In this document: piece by piece, positions 37,397-46,647 of the stretch
How positions within the stretch are numbered: the stretch's first letter is position 1
How the letters are laid out: every line of letters starts with the position of its first letter
Source: JACSRF01 sp963695505
Lineage (GTDB): Bacteria; Chloroflexota; Anaerolineae; Promineifilales; Promineifilaceae
DNA: 64,000 nucleotides
Direction of reading: 5' to 3'
Assembly (NCBI GenBank): GCA_963695505.1
Contig: CAVOGX010000013.1
Span: forward strand, 129,553-193,552
Translations under genes and position numbers: made by a program
The notes under the pieces: model-generated
Databases searched by the model: none
Seen by the model: only the letters and a program-made list of their open reading frames with translations
Told to the model about the DNA's origin: nothing

Positions 37397-38785
37397 ATGA
37401 AGAAGTACCGCTGGTTAACTGTAGTCTTGACCGTTATCATGTTGTTGGGGATGGTAACGGCCGTATTTGCCTTCCCCTACACCGTCGCACCCGGCGACAC
37501 CCTTTCCGGGCTGGCCCGCCGTTTTAACACAACTGTCCAAGACATCGTCAACGCCAACAATATTCCCAACCCCAACCTCATTCGCGTGGGCCAGGTTCTT
37601 GAAATTCCTGGTGACGGCAGCGGCGCACCGCCACCACCAAACCCAACCCCGACGCCTTCCCCCGGTGGCACCTACACCGTCAGGCCTGGTGACACGTTAT
37701 CCGCCATTGCCCAGCGCTTTGGAACCACGTATCAAGCTATCGCCCAGGCCAACAATCTGGCCAACCCCAACTACATCTACGTGGGGCAGGTTCTCATTAT
37801 TCCCGGTGGGACCGGAGGCACGCCGCCACCACCTAATCCGGGCCCGCCCCCACCTGTGATTGGTGGCAGCTTTGAATTGGGTGGCCAGACCCAGGGCTTC
37901 AGCAACGCTGGGCTCATGCAGTCTATCGGCATGACCTGGGTCAAGTTCCAGCACAAATGGTCTCCCGGTGACAATCCCAGCGTTTTAGTCGGACGCATTA
38001 ACGACGCTCATGCTCAAGGCTTCAAGGTGCTGCTATCCATCACCGGCGCCAACACCTACCCGGCACCCGGAAGCATTGATTTTGGCAGTTTCGTGAACTT
38101 TGTTGGCGGTGTCGCCGCTCTTGGACCAGACGCTATCGAAGTATGGAATGAAATGAACATTGATTTTGAATGGCCTGCTGGAGAAATTAGCCCAAGCTCT
38201 TACGTCAACAATATGCTGGCCCCAGCCTACAACGCCATCAAAGCCGCCAACGGCAACGTCATGGTCATCAGTGGGGCGCTGGCCCCCACGGGCTTTGACA
38301 ACACGACCAATGCCTGGGCAGACAGCCGCTACATTCAGGGCATGGCCGCAGCAGGAGCCGCCAGCTATATGGACTGCATTGGCGTCCATCACAATGCCGG
38401 GGCTACCTCGCCAAGCGCCACCAGCGGGCATCCGGGTGGTTCGCATTACAGTTGGTATTATGCCGCCACACGTGACCTGTATTACAATGCCTTTGGCGGG
38501 GCGCGCAAGGTGTGCTTTACGGAATTGGGCTATCTCTCTGGAGAAGGTTTCCCCAGCATCCCACCTAATTTTTCCTGGGCGGCGAACACTTCTGTAGCCG
38601 AGCATGCCCAATGGTTAGCCGAGGCTGCCAGCCTCTCGGCCTCTTCTGGGCGGGTCCGGATGATGATTGTCTTTAACGTGGACTTCACCCAATATGGCAA
38701 CGACCCGCAGGCAGGTTACGCCATCATTCGCCCGGACGGCAGCTGCCCGGCTTGCGACACATTGCGCAGCGTCATGGGCCGGTAA
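37397..38785 (+). CDS. Secreted protein with two LysM domains and a clan-A glycosidase-like domain
   Basis: 462 residues. A signal peptide is followed by LysM domains at residues about 28-75 (YTVAPGDTLSGLARRFNTTV) and 95-142 (YTVRPGDTLSAIAQRFGTTY), joined by Pro-rich linkers. The C-terminal 300 residues form a TIM-barrel-like domain with WNEMN as candidate acid/base and CFTELGY as candidate nucleophile region. LysM binds peptidoglycan, so the enzyme is probably held on the cell wall. The start ATG 37397 follows GGAGAGG. A promoter and a terminator flank it, so it is monocistronic. Confidence 0.82.
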   Translation: MKKYRWLTVVLTVIMLLGMVTAVFAFPYTVAPGDTLSGLARRFNTTVQDIVNANNIPNPNLIRVGQVLEIPGDGSGAPPPPNPTPTPSPGGTYTVRPGDTLSAIAQRFGTTYQAIAQANNLANPNYIYVGQVLIIPGGTGGTPPPPNPGPPPPVIGGSFELGGQTQGFSNAGLMQSIGMTWVKFQHKWSPGDNPSVLVGRINDAHAQGFKVLLSITGANTYPAPGSIDFGSFVNFVGGVAALGPDAIEVWNEMNIDFEWPAGEISPSSYVNNMLAPAYNAIKAANGNVMVISGALAPTGFDNTTNAWADSRYIQGMAAAGAASYMDCIGVHHNAGATSPSATSGHPGGSHYSWYYAATRDLYYNAFGGARKVCFTELGYLSGEGFPSIPPNFSWAANTSVAEHAQWLAEAASLSASSGRVRMMIVFNVDFTQYGNDPQAGYAIIRPDGSCPACDTLRSVMGR

Positions 38786-38822
38786 ACGGCCGACATCACC
38801 TTTCCAATCGAAGGTTTGAATG

Positions 38823-38859
38823 AACCTGGCAAGTTTGTGCATAATTGCCAGGTTTTTTT
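38823..38859 (+). terminator. Intrinsic terminator of the LysM-glycosidase gene
   Basis: AACCTGGCAA (38823-38832) pairs perfectly with TTGCCAGGTT (38845-38854), followed by five more T residues. Confidence 0.9.
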
Positions 38860-38910
38860 GTTTTTATGTGACCTGGAGTAATTTCCCATTTATTAGTATA
38901 AACCCTTTGC

Positions 38911-38916
38911 TATAAT
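38911..38916 (+). promoter_or_regulatory. Candidate -10 box of the signalling gene cluster
   Basis: TATAAT at 38911-38916, 43 nt upstream of ATG 38960, in an AT-rich region just after the preceding terminator. A clear -35 box was not identified. Confidence 0.4.
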
Positions 38917-38959
38917 TGAATCTTGATAAACATAATAATCACCTGGTTGGGAACAGATA

Positions 38960-40558
38960 ATGAATCATGCCCTAATTGTCCCATCGAAGAGTCTCATTCT
39001 TGTGGTCGATGACGACAACTTTATACGAAATATGCTCATAGAACGCCTGAAACTGCGCGGTTACCGAACAGAATCGGCCGTGAATGGGCGGGAAGCGCTC
39101 TCTTTACTGGAAAAGAACACTTATGACCTGATTTTATTAGATATTATGATGCCTGAATTAAATGGTTTTCAGGTATTGGAAAAATTGCGAGAGTCACCCG
39201 ACCCACCGCCCATTATCGTTATGTCCGCATTAGATGACGTTGACAGCGTGGTGCGTTGTATTGAGTTGGGAGCTGAAGATTATTTATACAAACCAATAAA
39301 AAGCCAGTTGATGTGGGCGCGCATGAAGGCCACACTCGAGAAGAAGCTTTTGCGGGACCAAGAGCAGAATAGGCTCGATGAACTCAATCTACTACAGCAA
39401 ATCGACCTTGAACTCAACACGACCATGGATCTGGAAGAGGTCGCCCGCATCACTTTATTTTGGGCCATGCACAAAACGGGCGCCATCGCCGGGCTGATGG
39501 GGGCAGTCCATGATACCAAGCTGGTTCTTTGGGCGGAAAAAGACATTGGGGTTGATGGGGTAACTGAATTTTCACTGCAAGATTTACAAATAGGTCTGCC
39601 TCTTCCTGATTTAATGTATGAATCTGTTCCCGAATCGGCTTGTTTCCATGGAGACGCCAGGTATCGCATTCTTCTCTCCATTCACCGGGACCGGATCATT
39701 CGGGACCTGCTGATCTTGGAACTAAAAGAAGAGTGTTCTGACGAGATGCTTGACTTCTTGTTTCGCCTGGGAAACCATGCGGCAATTGCGCTCCACAATG
39801 CGCAGCTTTATGGGGATGTGCAGGCGGCTAATTTAGCGAAAAGCAACTTTGTGGCGATGGTGTCGCATGAGCTAAAGAACCCGCTCATGGCCATACAGTC
39901 GTATACAGACATATTGAGGCGAGGTGTTGTTGGCAACCTTGGGAGTAAACAGGACCATTTTTTGCAGGTCATCCGCGCCAGTGCCGACCGGATTCAAAAC
40001 CTGGCTTTGGAGCTGGATGACATTACGCGTATTGAAACGGGGCAGTTCAATTTGGAATTTACGGCCGTTTCTTTTTCTGCTGTTCTCGAAGGCGTGCTGA
40101 ATCTTTTGGCACAAAAGCGACAAGAAAAGCACCAAACATTACATCTACAGGTGGCGCCAGATCTGCCCCTTGTTCAGGCAGATGAACATCGACTAGGGCA
40201 AATACTGACTAATTTGATCAGCAACGCCATTAAATACACGCCACAAAACGGCGAGATAACCATTCAAGCCTACGCACAGAACAATTCTGAGAAGCCCATG
40301 CTGTACGTTTCCGTTCGGGATACGGGTATCGGGATCTCGGAAGCGGATCAGAGCCATATTTTCAGCCAGTTTTTCCGCGCGAGTGATTCCGCTGTGCGAG
40401 CAGAAGTAGGTACTGGGTTGGGCTTAAATATTGCCAAGAAATTGGTCGAGTCGCACGGAGGGCAAATAGGATTTACCAGCGAGTACGGAGTTGGCACAAC
40501 CTTTTATTTCACGCTGCCGCTTAGCACCACAGAAACGGCCGTGTCAAACTCTCCTTAA
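38960..40558 (+). CDS. Hybrid protein: N-terminal receiver, GAF-like region and histidine kinase
   Basis: 532 residues. Residues 10-130 are a receiver domain (VVDDDNF acidic pair, phosphoacceptor Asp in LILLDIMMPELNG, Lys in YLYKPIKS). Residues about 150-290 look like a degenerate GAF domain. Then HisKA (FVAMVSHELKNPLMAIQSYT, His near residue 307) and HATPase_c (N box NLISNAIKYTPQN, G1 DTGIGIS, G2 GTGLGLNIAKKL). It is cytoplasmic, with no membrane helix. It starts a four-gene cluster in which no DNA-binding output protein is present, so it probably works in a phosphorelay with the neighbours. Confidence 0.9.
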   Translation: MNHALIVPSKSLILVVDDDNFIRNMLIERLKLRGYRTESAVNGREALSLLEKNTYDLILLDIMMPELNGFQVLEKLRESPDPPPIIVMSALDDVDSVVRCIELGAEDYLYKPIKSQLMWARMKATLEKKLLRDQEQNRLDELNLLQQIDLELNTTMDLEEVARITLFWAMHKTGAIAGLMGAVHDTKLVLWAEKDIGVDGVTEFSLQDLQIGLPLPDLMYESVPESACFHGDARYRILLSIHRDRIIRDLLILELKEECSDEMLDFLFRLGNHAAIALHNAQLYGDVQAANLAKSNFVAMVSHELKNPLMAIQSYTDILRRGVVGNLGSKQDHFLQVIRASADRIQNLALELDDITRIETGQFNLEFTAVSFSAVLEGVLNLLAQKRQEKHQTLHLQVAPDLPLVQADEHRLGQILTNLISNAIKYTPQNGEITIQAYAQNNSEKPMLYVSVRDTGIGISEADQSHIFSQFFRASDSAVRAEVGTGLGLNIAKKLVESHGGQIGFTSEYGVGTTFYFTLPLSTTETAVSNSP

Positions 40559-40570
40559 GTTGCAAGCCTC

Positions 40571-42868
40571 ATGCCCTGGTCTTTAACGCCATATGCCGTG
40601 CCGCTTCTGATTGCGGCTGTCGTAAGCAGTTTGCTTGTGATACCCGCGTGGCGCAGGCGAGAGGCAACCGGGGCACTTACCTTTGGGGCTTTTGCGCTGC
40701 TAGTTGCTGTGTGGTGCGCAGGGTATGCCTTCGAAATCAGCGCCAACACGCTGCCACTCAAGTTGTTCTGGGTGAAATTCCAATACATCGGCATTACCCA
40801 CGTTTCAACAATGTTTTTTGTCTACACTTTGCAATACACGCGCAAATGGCCTGGCTCCCCCCGTTCAGTCCTAGCCTTATTCATCATCCCCTGGGTAATA
40901 CTACTGATAGTGTGGCTCGAACCAAACTTAGGCTGGTTTTATCGGGCGATTGAACTTGATTATTCGGCACCCTTCGTCAACTTGTCCTTAACTTATGGTC
41001 CCGTTTTTTGGTTTCTCATCGTTTATTCTTACGCGATGCTGCTTGCCGGAACCGCTTTACTGGTATGGACCATTCGCAAAATGCCCGGTCCTTATCAATC
41101 CCAAATTCGCAATATTGTGCTGGCAACAAGTTTCCCCTGGCTGGGAAATGGACTTTATGTTTCCGGCTTAAACCCCGTATCTTATTTGGATCTAACCCCA
41201 TTCGGCTTTGCCTTGACCACCTTATTACTGGGCTGGTCGCTCCAGCGCCTGAATTTGCTGGACATTACACCAATTGCTCGGGATCTCGTTCTAGAGAACA
41301 TGGATGATGCCATGCTCGTTGTGAACCGTCGGCAAAGAATTCTGGACATAAATCCCGCAGCGGCCCGTTTATTAAATGTTTCCATTAAAGATGCGATTGG
41401 GGCGCGAACTGACACTTTGTTTTCAGGCCGATTTGATCCCATAAATAAGTTATTGCTGCAAAAAATTTCCCGCCAGGAAGTGGATTTAAGTACGGCCGAT
41501 TCACCCTGTTTTTATGACGCAACGGTAACGTCGCTGCTTGATCACCGCGGTGACCCAAAAGGGAGCCTGGTTGTCATGCGCGACGTCACAGAAGCAAAAC
41601 ACGCGTCGCAGTCCATTGCGCTCCAAAAGATGTTGTTTGAAAATTTGGTGGAAGTTGCCCAAGTCGTTAGTCGTAGTCCGCAATTAATGGAAACGTTGCA
41701 GAGCACTCTCGATATTGCTCAGCGGCTGACGGCTGCAGAAACGGGCAGCATCTTTTTGTTTGACGAACAGCAGCGCATCACGCACAGTATTTTGGCGCGA
41801 ACCTACCTGGAATCTGAGCAAAAGCAGGCGGTAGAGCAGGTGGTTTTGGAGGAAGGTCTGGTTGGCTGGGTGCTGCGGGAAAAACAGGTCGCGTTAATCC
41901 ATGATACGGCCGTTGATCCGCGCTGGGTGCATCTGCCGGACCAATCTTTCTACGCCGCCTCAGCTTTGGCCGTGCCTATCCTAAAAAACGAAAATGTATT
42001 AGGCATTTTGACCTTGACACACTTCAAACCGGGTCATTTTTCAGCAGATGCCCTGCAGCTAATGAAAGCCGCGATGGATCAGATTGCGCTGGCATTTAGC
42101 AACGCCCTGCTGTTCGCCGAAGAGAAACGATTGGTCTCCGAGTTGTCTGTAGCCAAAGATCGGGCTGAGGCAGCCAGTCGCGCAAAAAGCGCCTTTCTGG
42201 CCAATATGAGTCATGAACTGCGGACACCCCTCACGGCTATCATTGGCTACGGTGAACTGCTGCAAGATTTATCCGAAATGAACGAGAATGTGCGACAGAT
42301 ACGGCCGTATTTAGAGAAAATTGGTACCTCCGCCCACCACCTGCAAACCATCATTAGCGACATCCTGGATATGTCAAAAATTGAGGCGGGGAAAATTCTA
42401 TTCAATGTAGAGCATTGCCATATTCCTTCCCTCATTGAGACTGTTGTAGTCACGACTGAACCCCTGATGCACCTGCAAAACAACACGTTAACCGTCTCCT
42501 GCTCACCAGACGTAGAAATCATGTATACAGACCAGCTACGGCTGCAGCAAGTTTTGGTAAACCTGCTAGGAAATGCCGCAAAATTCACGCAAAATGGGCA
42601 AGTAAGTCTGGACGTATATCTCCGCGCTGGTAAAGTGTATTTCCAAATAACTGACACCGGCATTGGCATAACAGAAGAACAATTGGCGCGATTATTTCAA
42701 CCGTTCACTCAGGCCGACTCATCAACAACGCGCCGTTTTGGGGGCACTGGTTTAGGGTTAGCAATCAGCCAGCATTTAGTTCGCATGATGGGCGGCGACA
42801 TTACCGTACAAAGCGAATTTGGGCATGGTTCCACATTCGTCGTCTGTCTGCCCCAAACAACAAAGTAG
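40571..42868 (+). CDS. Histidine kinase with N-terminal 7TM, PAS and GAF domains
   Basis: 765 residues. The first 220 hold seven hydrophobic helices of the HisKA_7TM sensor type (GYAFEISANTLPLKLFWVKF is the hallmark), followed by PAS (ENMDDAMLVVNRRQRILDIN), GAF (TLDIAQRLTAAETGSIFLFD), HisKA (LANMSHELRTPLTAIIGYGE) and HATPase_c (NLLGNAAKFTQNG, DTGIGIT, GTGLGLAISQHL). It starts 12 nt after the preceding gene, so it is cotranscribed. The ligand is unknown; membrane or lipophilic signals are possible. Confidence 0.92.
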   Translation: MPWSLTPYAVPLLIAAVVSSLLVIPAWRRREATGALTFGAFALLVAVWCAGYAFEISANTLPLKLFWVKFQYIGITHVSTMFFVYTLQYTRKWPGSPRSVLALFIIPWVILLIVWLEPNLGWFYRAIELDYSAPFVNLSLTYGPVFWFLIVYSYAMLLAGTALLVWTIRKMPGPYQSQIRNIVLATSFPWLGNGLYVSGLNPVSYLDLTPFGFALTTLLLGWSLQRLNLLDITPIARDLVLENMDDAMLVVNRRQRILDINPAAARLLNVSIKDAIGARTDTLFSGRFDPINKLLLQKISRQEVDLSTADSPCFYDATVTSLLDHRGDPKGSLVVMRDVTEAKHASQSIALQKMLFENLVEVAQVVSRSPQLMETLQSTLDIAQRLTAAETGSIFLFDEQQRITHSILARTYLESEQKQAVEQVVLEEGLVGWVLREKQVALIHDTAVDPRWVHLPDQSFYAASALAVPILKNENVLGILTLTHFKPGHFSADALQLMKAAMDQIALAFSNALLFAEEKRLVSELSVAKDRAEAASRAKSAFLANMSHELRTPLTAIIGYGELLQDLSEMNENVRQIRPYLEKIGTSAHHLQTIISDILDMSKIEAGKILFNVEHCHIPSLIETVVVTTEPLMHLQNNTLTVSCSPDVEIMYTDQLRLQQVLVNLLGNAAKFTQNGQVSLDVYLRAGKVYFQITDTGIGITEEQLARLFQPFTQADSSTTRRFGGTGLGLAISQHLVRMMGGDITVQSEFGHGSTFVVCLPQTTK

Positions 42869-42899
42869 AGTTAGTTGTATACGAGTGACGCACATAAAT

Positions 42900-44732
42900 A
42901 TGAATTGGCAATTTACCATTCTCACCATACCATTATTCACTGCTACCATCATCTCCATCTTCGTGTTATTTTATGCCTGGAAACGGCAAGAAATGCTGGG
43001 CGCCAGGGCGTTCCTACCGCTAATGATGGGGATTTTTCTTTGGCTAATTGGCAATCTGCTCGAGGTAGGCTACTTCGATTTTTCTCGCCGCTTGTTTTGG
43101 GTAAATTTTCAATACATAGGCATTGTAACAGTTACCGCCTCCTGGTTAATGTTTGCCCTGGTTTACACTGGGCGGTCCCATTTACTTACTCGCCGCAACC
43201 TATCATTTCTATTAATCGAACCGATTATAATACTCACTTTAGTATGGACGAATGATTTCCATAAGCTTGTTCGCCGCACCATTTCATTAGACGTCACCAA
43301 CCGCTATCCCATTTGGCAGGTAGAGTTGGGGCCAGCTTTCTGGCTGCACACCATTTACTCCTACATTCTTTTGCTGCTGGGTGCAATCTTGCTGGCTCAG
43401 GCTTACCTAAAAAGCACGCGAATTTACCGCCGCCAGATCGGTGTGATGCTCATTGGAGCGTTCATACCCTGGGTCTCCAATGCTTTGTACCTGGTATTCT
43501 TTGGGGGGAATGGTTACATTGACCCAACGCCGATTGGTTTCCTGCTATCTGGATTATTGTTAGCCTCGGGCATATTTGGGTTCGGATTAGTAGATATCTC
43601 ACCAATTGCCCGGAACAATGTGATAGAGAAAATGCAGGATGGCATGTTTGTGTTAGATGTAAACAACCGCATCGTAGATATTAACCCAGCCGCGTTGCGT
43701 ATCATTAACTGTACCGAAGATGTCATTGGGCAGCCTGGCGAAAAGGTGTTCGCACCCTGGCCCAACCTGGTGAAGCGTTTCCGGGATGTGACCACCGTCA
43801 ACACGCATATCAGCATAAACGGAAATGCGGAGCAGGAAACTCATTATCAACTGTCAATTTCGCCATTACGGGATAAACATGAACATTTCACTGGGCGGTT
43901 GGTCATGATACACGACATTTCCCAACAAAAACAAGTAGAGAAAGTCCTTAAAGATGCGAAAGAAGCCGCCGAAAGTGCTAACCGGGCTAGAAGCGCATTT
44001 CTGGCCAACATGAGTCACGAACTTCGCACGCCGCTCACAGCCATCATTGGATACAGCGAACTATTGCAAGAACAAGCAATCTTAACTGGTATCGAGAAAT
44101 TTACTGGGCCAGTAGAAAAAATTAATTTATCGGCAACTCATTTGCTGGACCTGATTTCTGACATTTTGGATATGTCCCGCATTGAAGCAGGCCTGGTCAA
44201 GGTAAACCCCGAAACTTTTAGCGTACCTGCCCTGGTTGAAAGCGTAATTGCTGCAGCAGAGCCACTCATCGAAAAAAACAACAACCGATTGACGGTGTCT
44301 ATTTCCTCCGATGTAGAGAGTATGCAAGCCGACCAAAAGAAGTTGCGGCAAATTTTATTGATATTATTGGGGAATGCAGCTAAATTTACTGAAGATGGTG
44401 AAATACACTTATCGATCTCCCATAACGAGCAAAACAGGTCAACCCTGCTGTTTCAGGTGGCTGACACCGGTATCGGCATGACCCAGCAGCAGCTTAACCG
44501 ATTATTCCAACCATTTAAACAAGCTGACGAATCTACTACGCGGCGTTTTGGTGGGTTGGGGTTAGGCCTAGCCTTGTGCCATCGCCTTTGCGAAATAATG
44601 GAAAGCAAAATAACTGTAAACAGTGAGCCGGGCAAAGGATCCCAATTTACGATTTGTATTCCACAATTTGCACAAATGGAAGAGAAACCTCCAATGGCTG
44701 AATATGATGACACCAGCTTTTTAGCTACCTAG
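42900..44732 (+). CDS. Histidine kinase with N-terminal 7TM and PAS domains
   Basis: About 610 residues, a shorter paralogue of the preceding kinase without the GAF domain. The 7TM sensor holds FDFSRRLFWVNFQYIG; PAS begins EKMQDGMFVLDVNNRIVDIN; HisKA is LANMSHELRTPLTAIIGYSE; HATPase has LGNAAKFTEDG, DTGIGMT and GLGLGLALCHRL. ATG 42900 is chosen because it begins the first helix and clears the upstream stop by 31 nt. Similarity to the upstream gene suggests local duplication. Confidence 0.9.
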   Translation: MNWQFTILTIPLFTATIISIFVLFYAWKRQEMLGARAFLPLMMGIFLWLIGNLLEVGYFDFSRRLFWVNFQYIGIVTVTASWLMFALVYTGRSHLLTRRNLSFLLIEPIIILTLVWTNDFHKLVRRTISLDVTNRYPIWQVELGPAFWLHTIYSYILLLLGAILLAQAYLKSTRIYRRQIGVMLIGAFIPWVSNALYLVFFGGNGYIDPTPIGFLLSGLLLASGIFGFGLVDISPIARNNVIEKMQDGMFVLDVNNRIVDINPAALRIINCTEDVIGQPGEKVFAPWPNLVKRFRDVTTVNTHISINGNAEQETHYQLSISPLRDKHEHFTGRLVMIHDISQQKQVEKVLKDAKEAAESANRARSAFLANMSHELRTPLTAIIGYSELLQEQAILTGIEKFTGPVEKINLSATHLLDLISDILDMSRIEAGLVKVNPETFSVPALVESVIAAAEPLIEKNNNRLTVSISSDVESMQADQKKLRQILLILLGNAAKFTEDGEIHLSISHNEQNRSTLLFQVADTGIGMTQQQLNRLFQPFKQADESTTRRFGGLGLGLALCHRLCEIMESKITVNSEPGKGSQFTICIPQFAQMEEKPPMAEYDDTSFLAT

Positions 44733-44747
44733 TAAGATAAAGGCAGT

Positions 44748-45116
44748 ATGAAAAAAGTATTGATTGTTGAAGATAACAAAATGATCCAAGAAATCTTGAA
44801 AGAGCGTCTCCTCTTGCGAGATTATTCCGTGTTCGTGGCCGACAATGGAGAAGATGGATTGCAAATGGCTCTTCAGGAAGCGCCAGATGTCATCATAATG
44901 GACATGAGTTTGCCGGTGATTGATGGTTGGGAAGCAACACGGCGCTTGAAAGCCACCCCAGAAACAAAGCATATTCCAGTCATTGCTCTAACTGCCCACG
45001 CCCTGGTCGAAGATAGGGAGAAAAGCTTTGCCGCCGGGTGTGATGAATTTGAGACCAAACCCATCGATTTTCAGCAGCTATTAGAGAAGATTGAGCTTTT
45101 TTTGAATAGCAGTTAA
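44748..45116 (+). CDS. CheY-like single-domain response regulator
   Basis: 122 residues, receiver only: VLIVEDNKMI with the acidic pair, phosphoacceptor Asp in VIIMDMSLPVIDGWEA, Thr/Ala in ALTAHALV and Lys in FETKPIDF. No output domain, so it acts by protein contact or as a phosphorelay intermediate. It is 15 nt after the kinase stop and closes the operon. Confidence 0.93.
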   Translation: MKKVLIVEDNKMIQEILKERLLLRDYSVFVADNGEDGLQMALQEAPDVIIMDMSLPVIDGWEATRRLKATPETKHIPVIALTAHALVEDREKSFAAGCDEFETKPIDFQQLLEKIELFLNSS

Positions 45117-45245
45117 ACGTAAATTATTACAATAGGCGAATAATTTAGGAAACAAACGGACAAAGCGCAACGAATGTTAAGGGAAATCTGTTTCGGGTTG
45201 CCATTTTCAGTCCGTTTCAGAGGCCAGGGTCGAAGTCACAAATCA

Positions 45246-46433
45246 TTAGTTTTGTGCGTCCAGCTCTTGCATCATAGCCAGGGCGAAACGAGCAGCACGC
45301 TCGATACCTTCGGGCTGGATGTTCACAAGGGTATCACTGTATTGGTGCCAGTTGGCTGGCCAGCCATCTTCGCCCACCCCAACCAGACAAATTCCCCGGT
45401 AATCACGACCACGCAGGGCGCCTACTTCATCACCAATGAACATGTTACGGCCGTTTACGGCAAGTTCCGGATAATTACGCGCAGTCTTTTCCGCCAATCT
45501 TACTGATTCCAAGTCAGGGCGATAGCTTGTGAGGTAACTGAAACTGCTGTGTTCGGTTACATACGCAATTTCTTTACAGCCCACCATCTCGAAGTCGATA
45601 AAATACGCATTATTAAGAACGTGGCCATATTCATCAAGAAGTTTGTGCATGCCTACACAACCCACTTCTTCACCGCTCGTAAAAGCTAGCCATACTTCTG
45701 TGTGCTGCAGGGAGTTCTCGCTTAGGTGAGCGGCAAGACCAAGTAGGGCAGCAACGGCCGTTGCATTATCGTTCGCTCCTTCCACATATCCCTCTAGCTC
45801 ATCCGCCAGCAGGACACCTAGCGAAACCAGCATGCCGCCCGCGCTGAGTTTACGCAGCCACCCAGCACGCTTTCCCCTGCCAAAAGCCTCGGCCACCTGA
45901 GCGGCGCCATTCAGCAAAGGGAGGGCAATATTCAGGGTTTCTAAAAGTAGAACATTTTGCTTCTGCGCCGGACCAAAGGTTTGGCGATGTTTATTCGTGT
46001 CCGTGTGGCCTACCAGGACCACTCGATGCAATCGCTCCCCGGTCGGTGGAATGCGCACCAGCAAATTCTTGGTCGTCTTTTTGTTTGGGTACAGAAAGGC
46101 CAGGGGCTGCTGGCCACATGCAGACGCCTGGAGTAGATGATAGCCGCTCAACAGCGAGATGGCCCCTCCTAACAAACGGCCAAATCTACCCCACTTTCCC
46201 AGCAAATTACCTGAGAGGCCCACCACGTTAGGCGTAATCGTCGTATATCCCCAGGTGTCCCAAGTAGCAAACGGCAATTCTTCTACTTCTGGTAGGCCCA
46301 AACTGTGCAAGGTTTCGCGCAAGTACTCCTGAGCAACAGCTTCCGCAGGATGGCCAGTAGGACGCGGCCCTATGCTTTGGGCCAACGCTTTAACGTGTTT
46401 CAATAGATTGGCAGACAGTAAAGGATCGGTCAT
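45246..46433 (-). CDS. M28-family zinc peptidase
   Basis: 395 residues. Metal ligands of the M28 co-catalytic site are visible: His-x-Asp in VGHTDTN, Asp in GANDNAT, Glu-Glu in TSGEEVG (base and ligand), and a late His in NWHQYSD. A hydrophobic stretch about residues 90-105 and another near 190-210 could contact the membrane. Family members are aminopeptidases; the substrate is unknown. AAGGAA precedes the ATG. It is convergent with the CheY-like gene. Confidence 0.85.
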   Translation of the reverse strand: MTDPLLSANLLKHVKALAQSIGPRPTGHPAEAVAQEYLRETLHSLGLPEVEELPFATWDTWGYTTITPNVVGLSGNLLGKWGRFGRLLGGAISLLSGYHLLQASACGQQPLAFLYPNKKTTKNLLVRIPPTGERLHRVVLVGHTDTNKHRQTFGPAQKQNVLLLETLNIALPLLNGAAQVAEAFGRGKRAGWLRKLSAGGMLVSLGVLLADELEGYVEGANDNATAVAALLGLAAHLSENSLQHTEVWLAFTSGEEVGCVGMHKLLDEYGHVLNNAYFIDFEMVGCKEIAYVTEHSSFSYLTSYRPDLESVRLAEKTARNYPELAVNGRNMFIGDEVGALRGRDYRGICLVGVGEDGWPANWHQYSDTLVNIQPEGIERAARFALAMMQELDAQN

Positions 46434-46647
46434 GTCAGGTTCCTTTTTGGTCTAATGTTTTAATCTCGCATTGCGAATGACAGGTTTAGGTACCCATGAA
46501 GGTGTGGCCGGTGGAGGCACGGTGATGGGGTCTTCCCTTTTTTTGCAGTGCTGCGGGGCCATTTCCGTACCCATACACACCAGCTTGGTAACGGCCGTTA
46601 TCTTAAAACAATCTCAGCCACCTGTCTAGCCCACCGGCCTTCAACAA

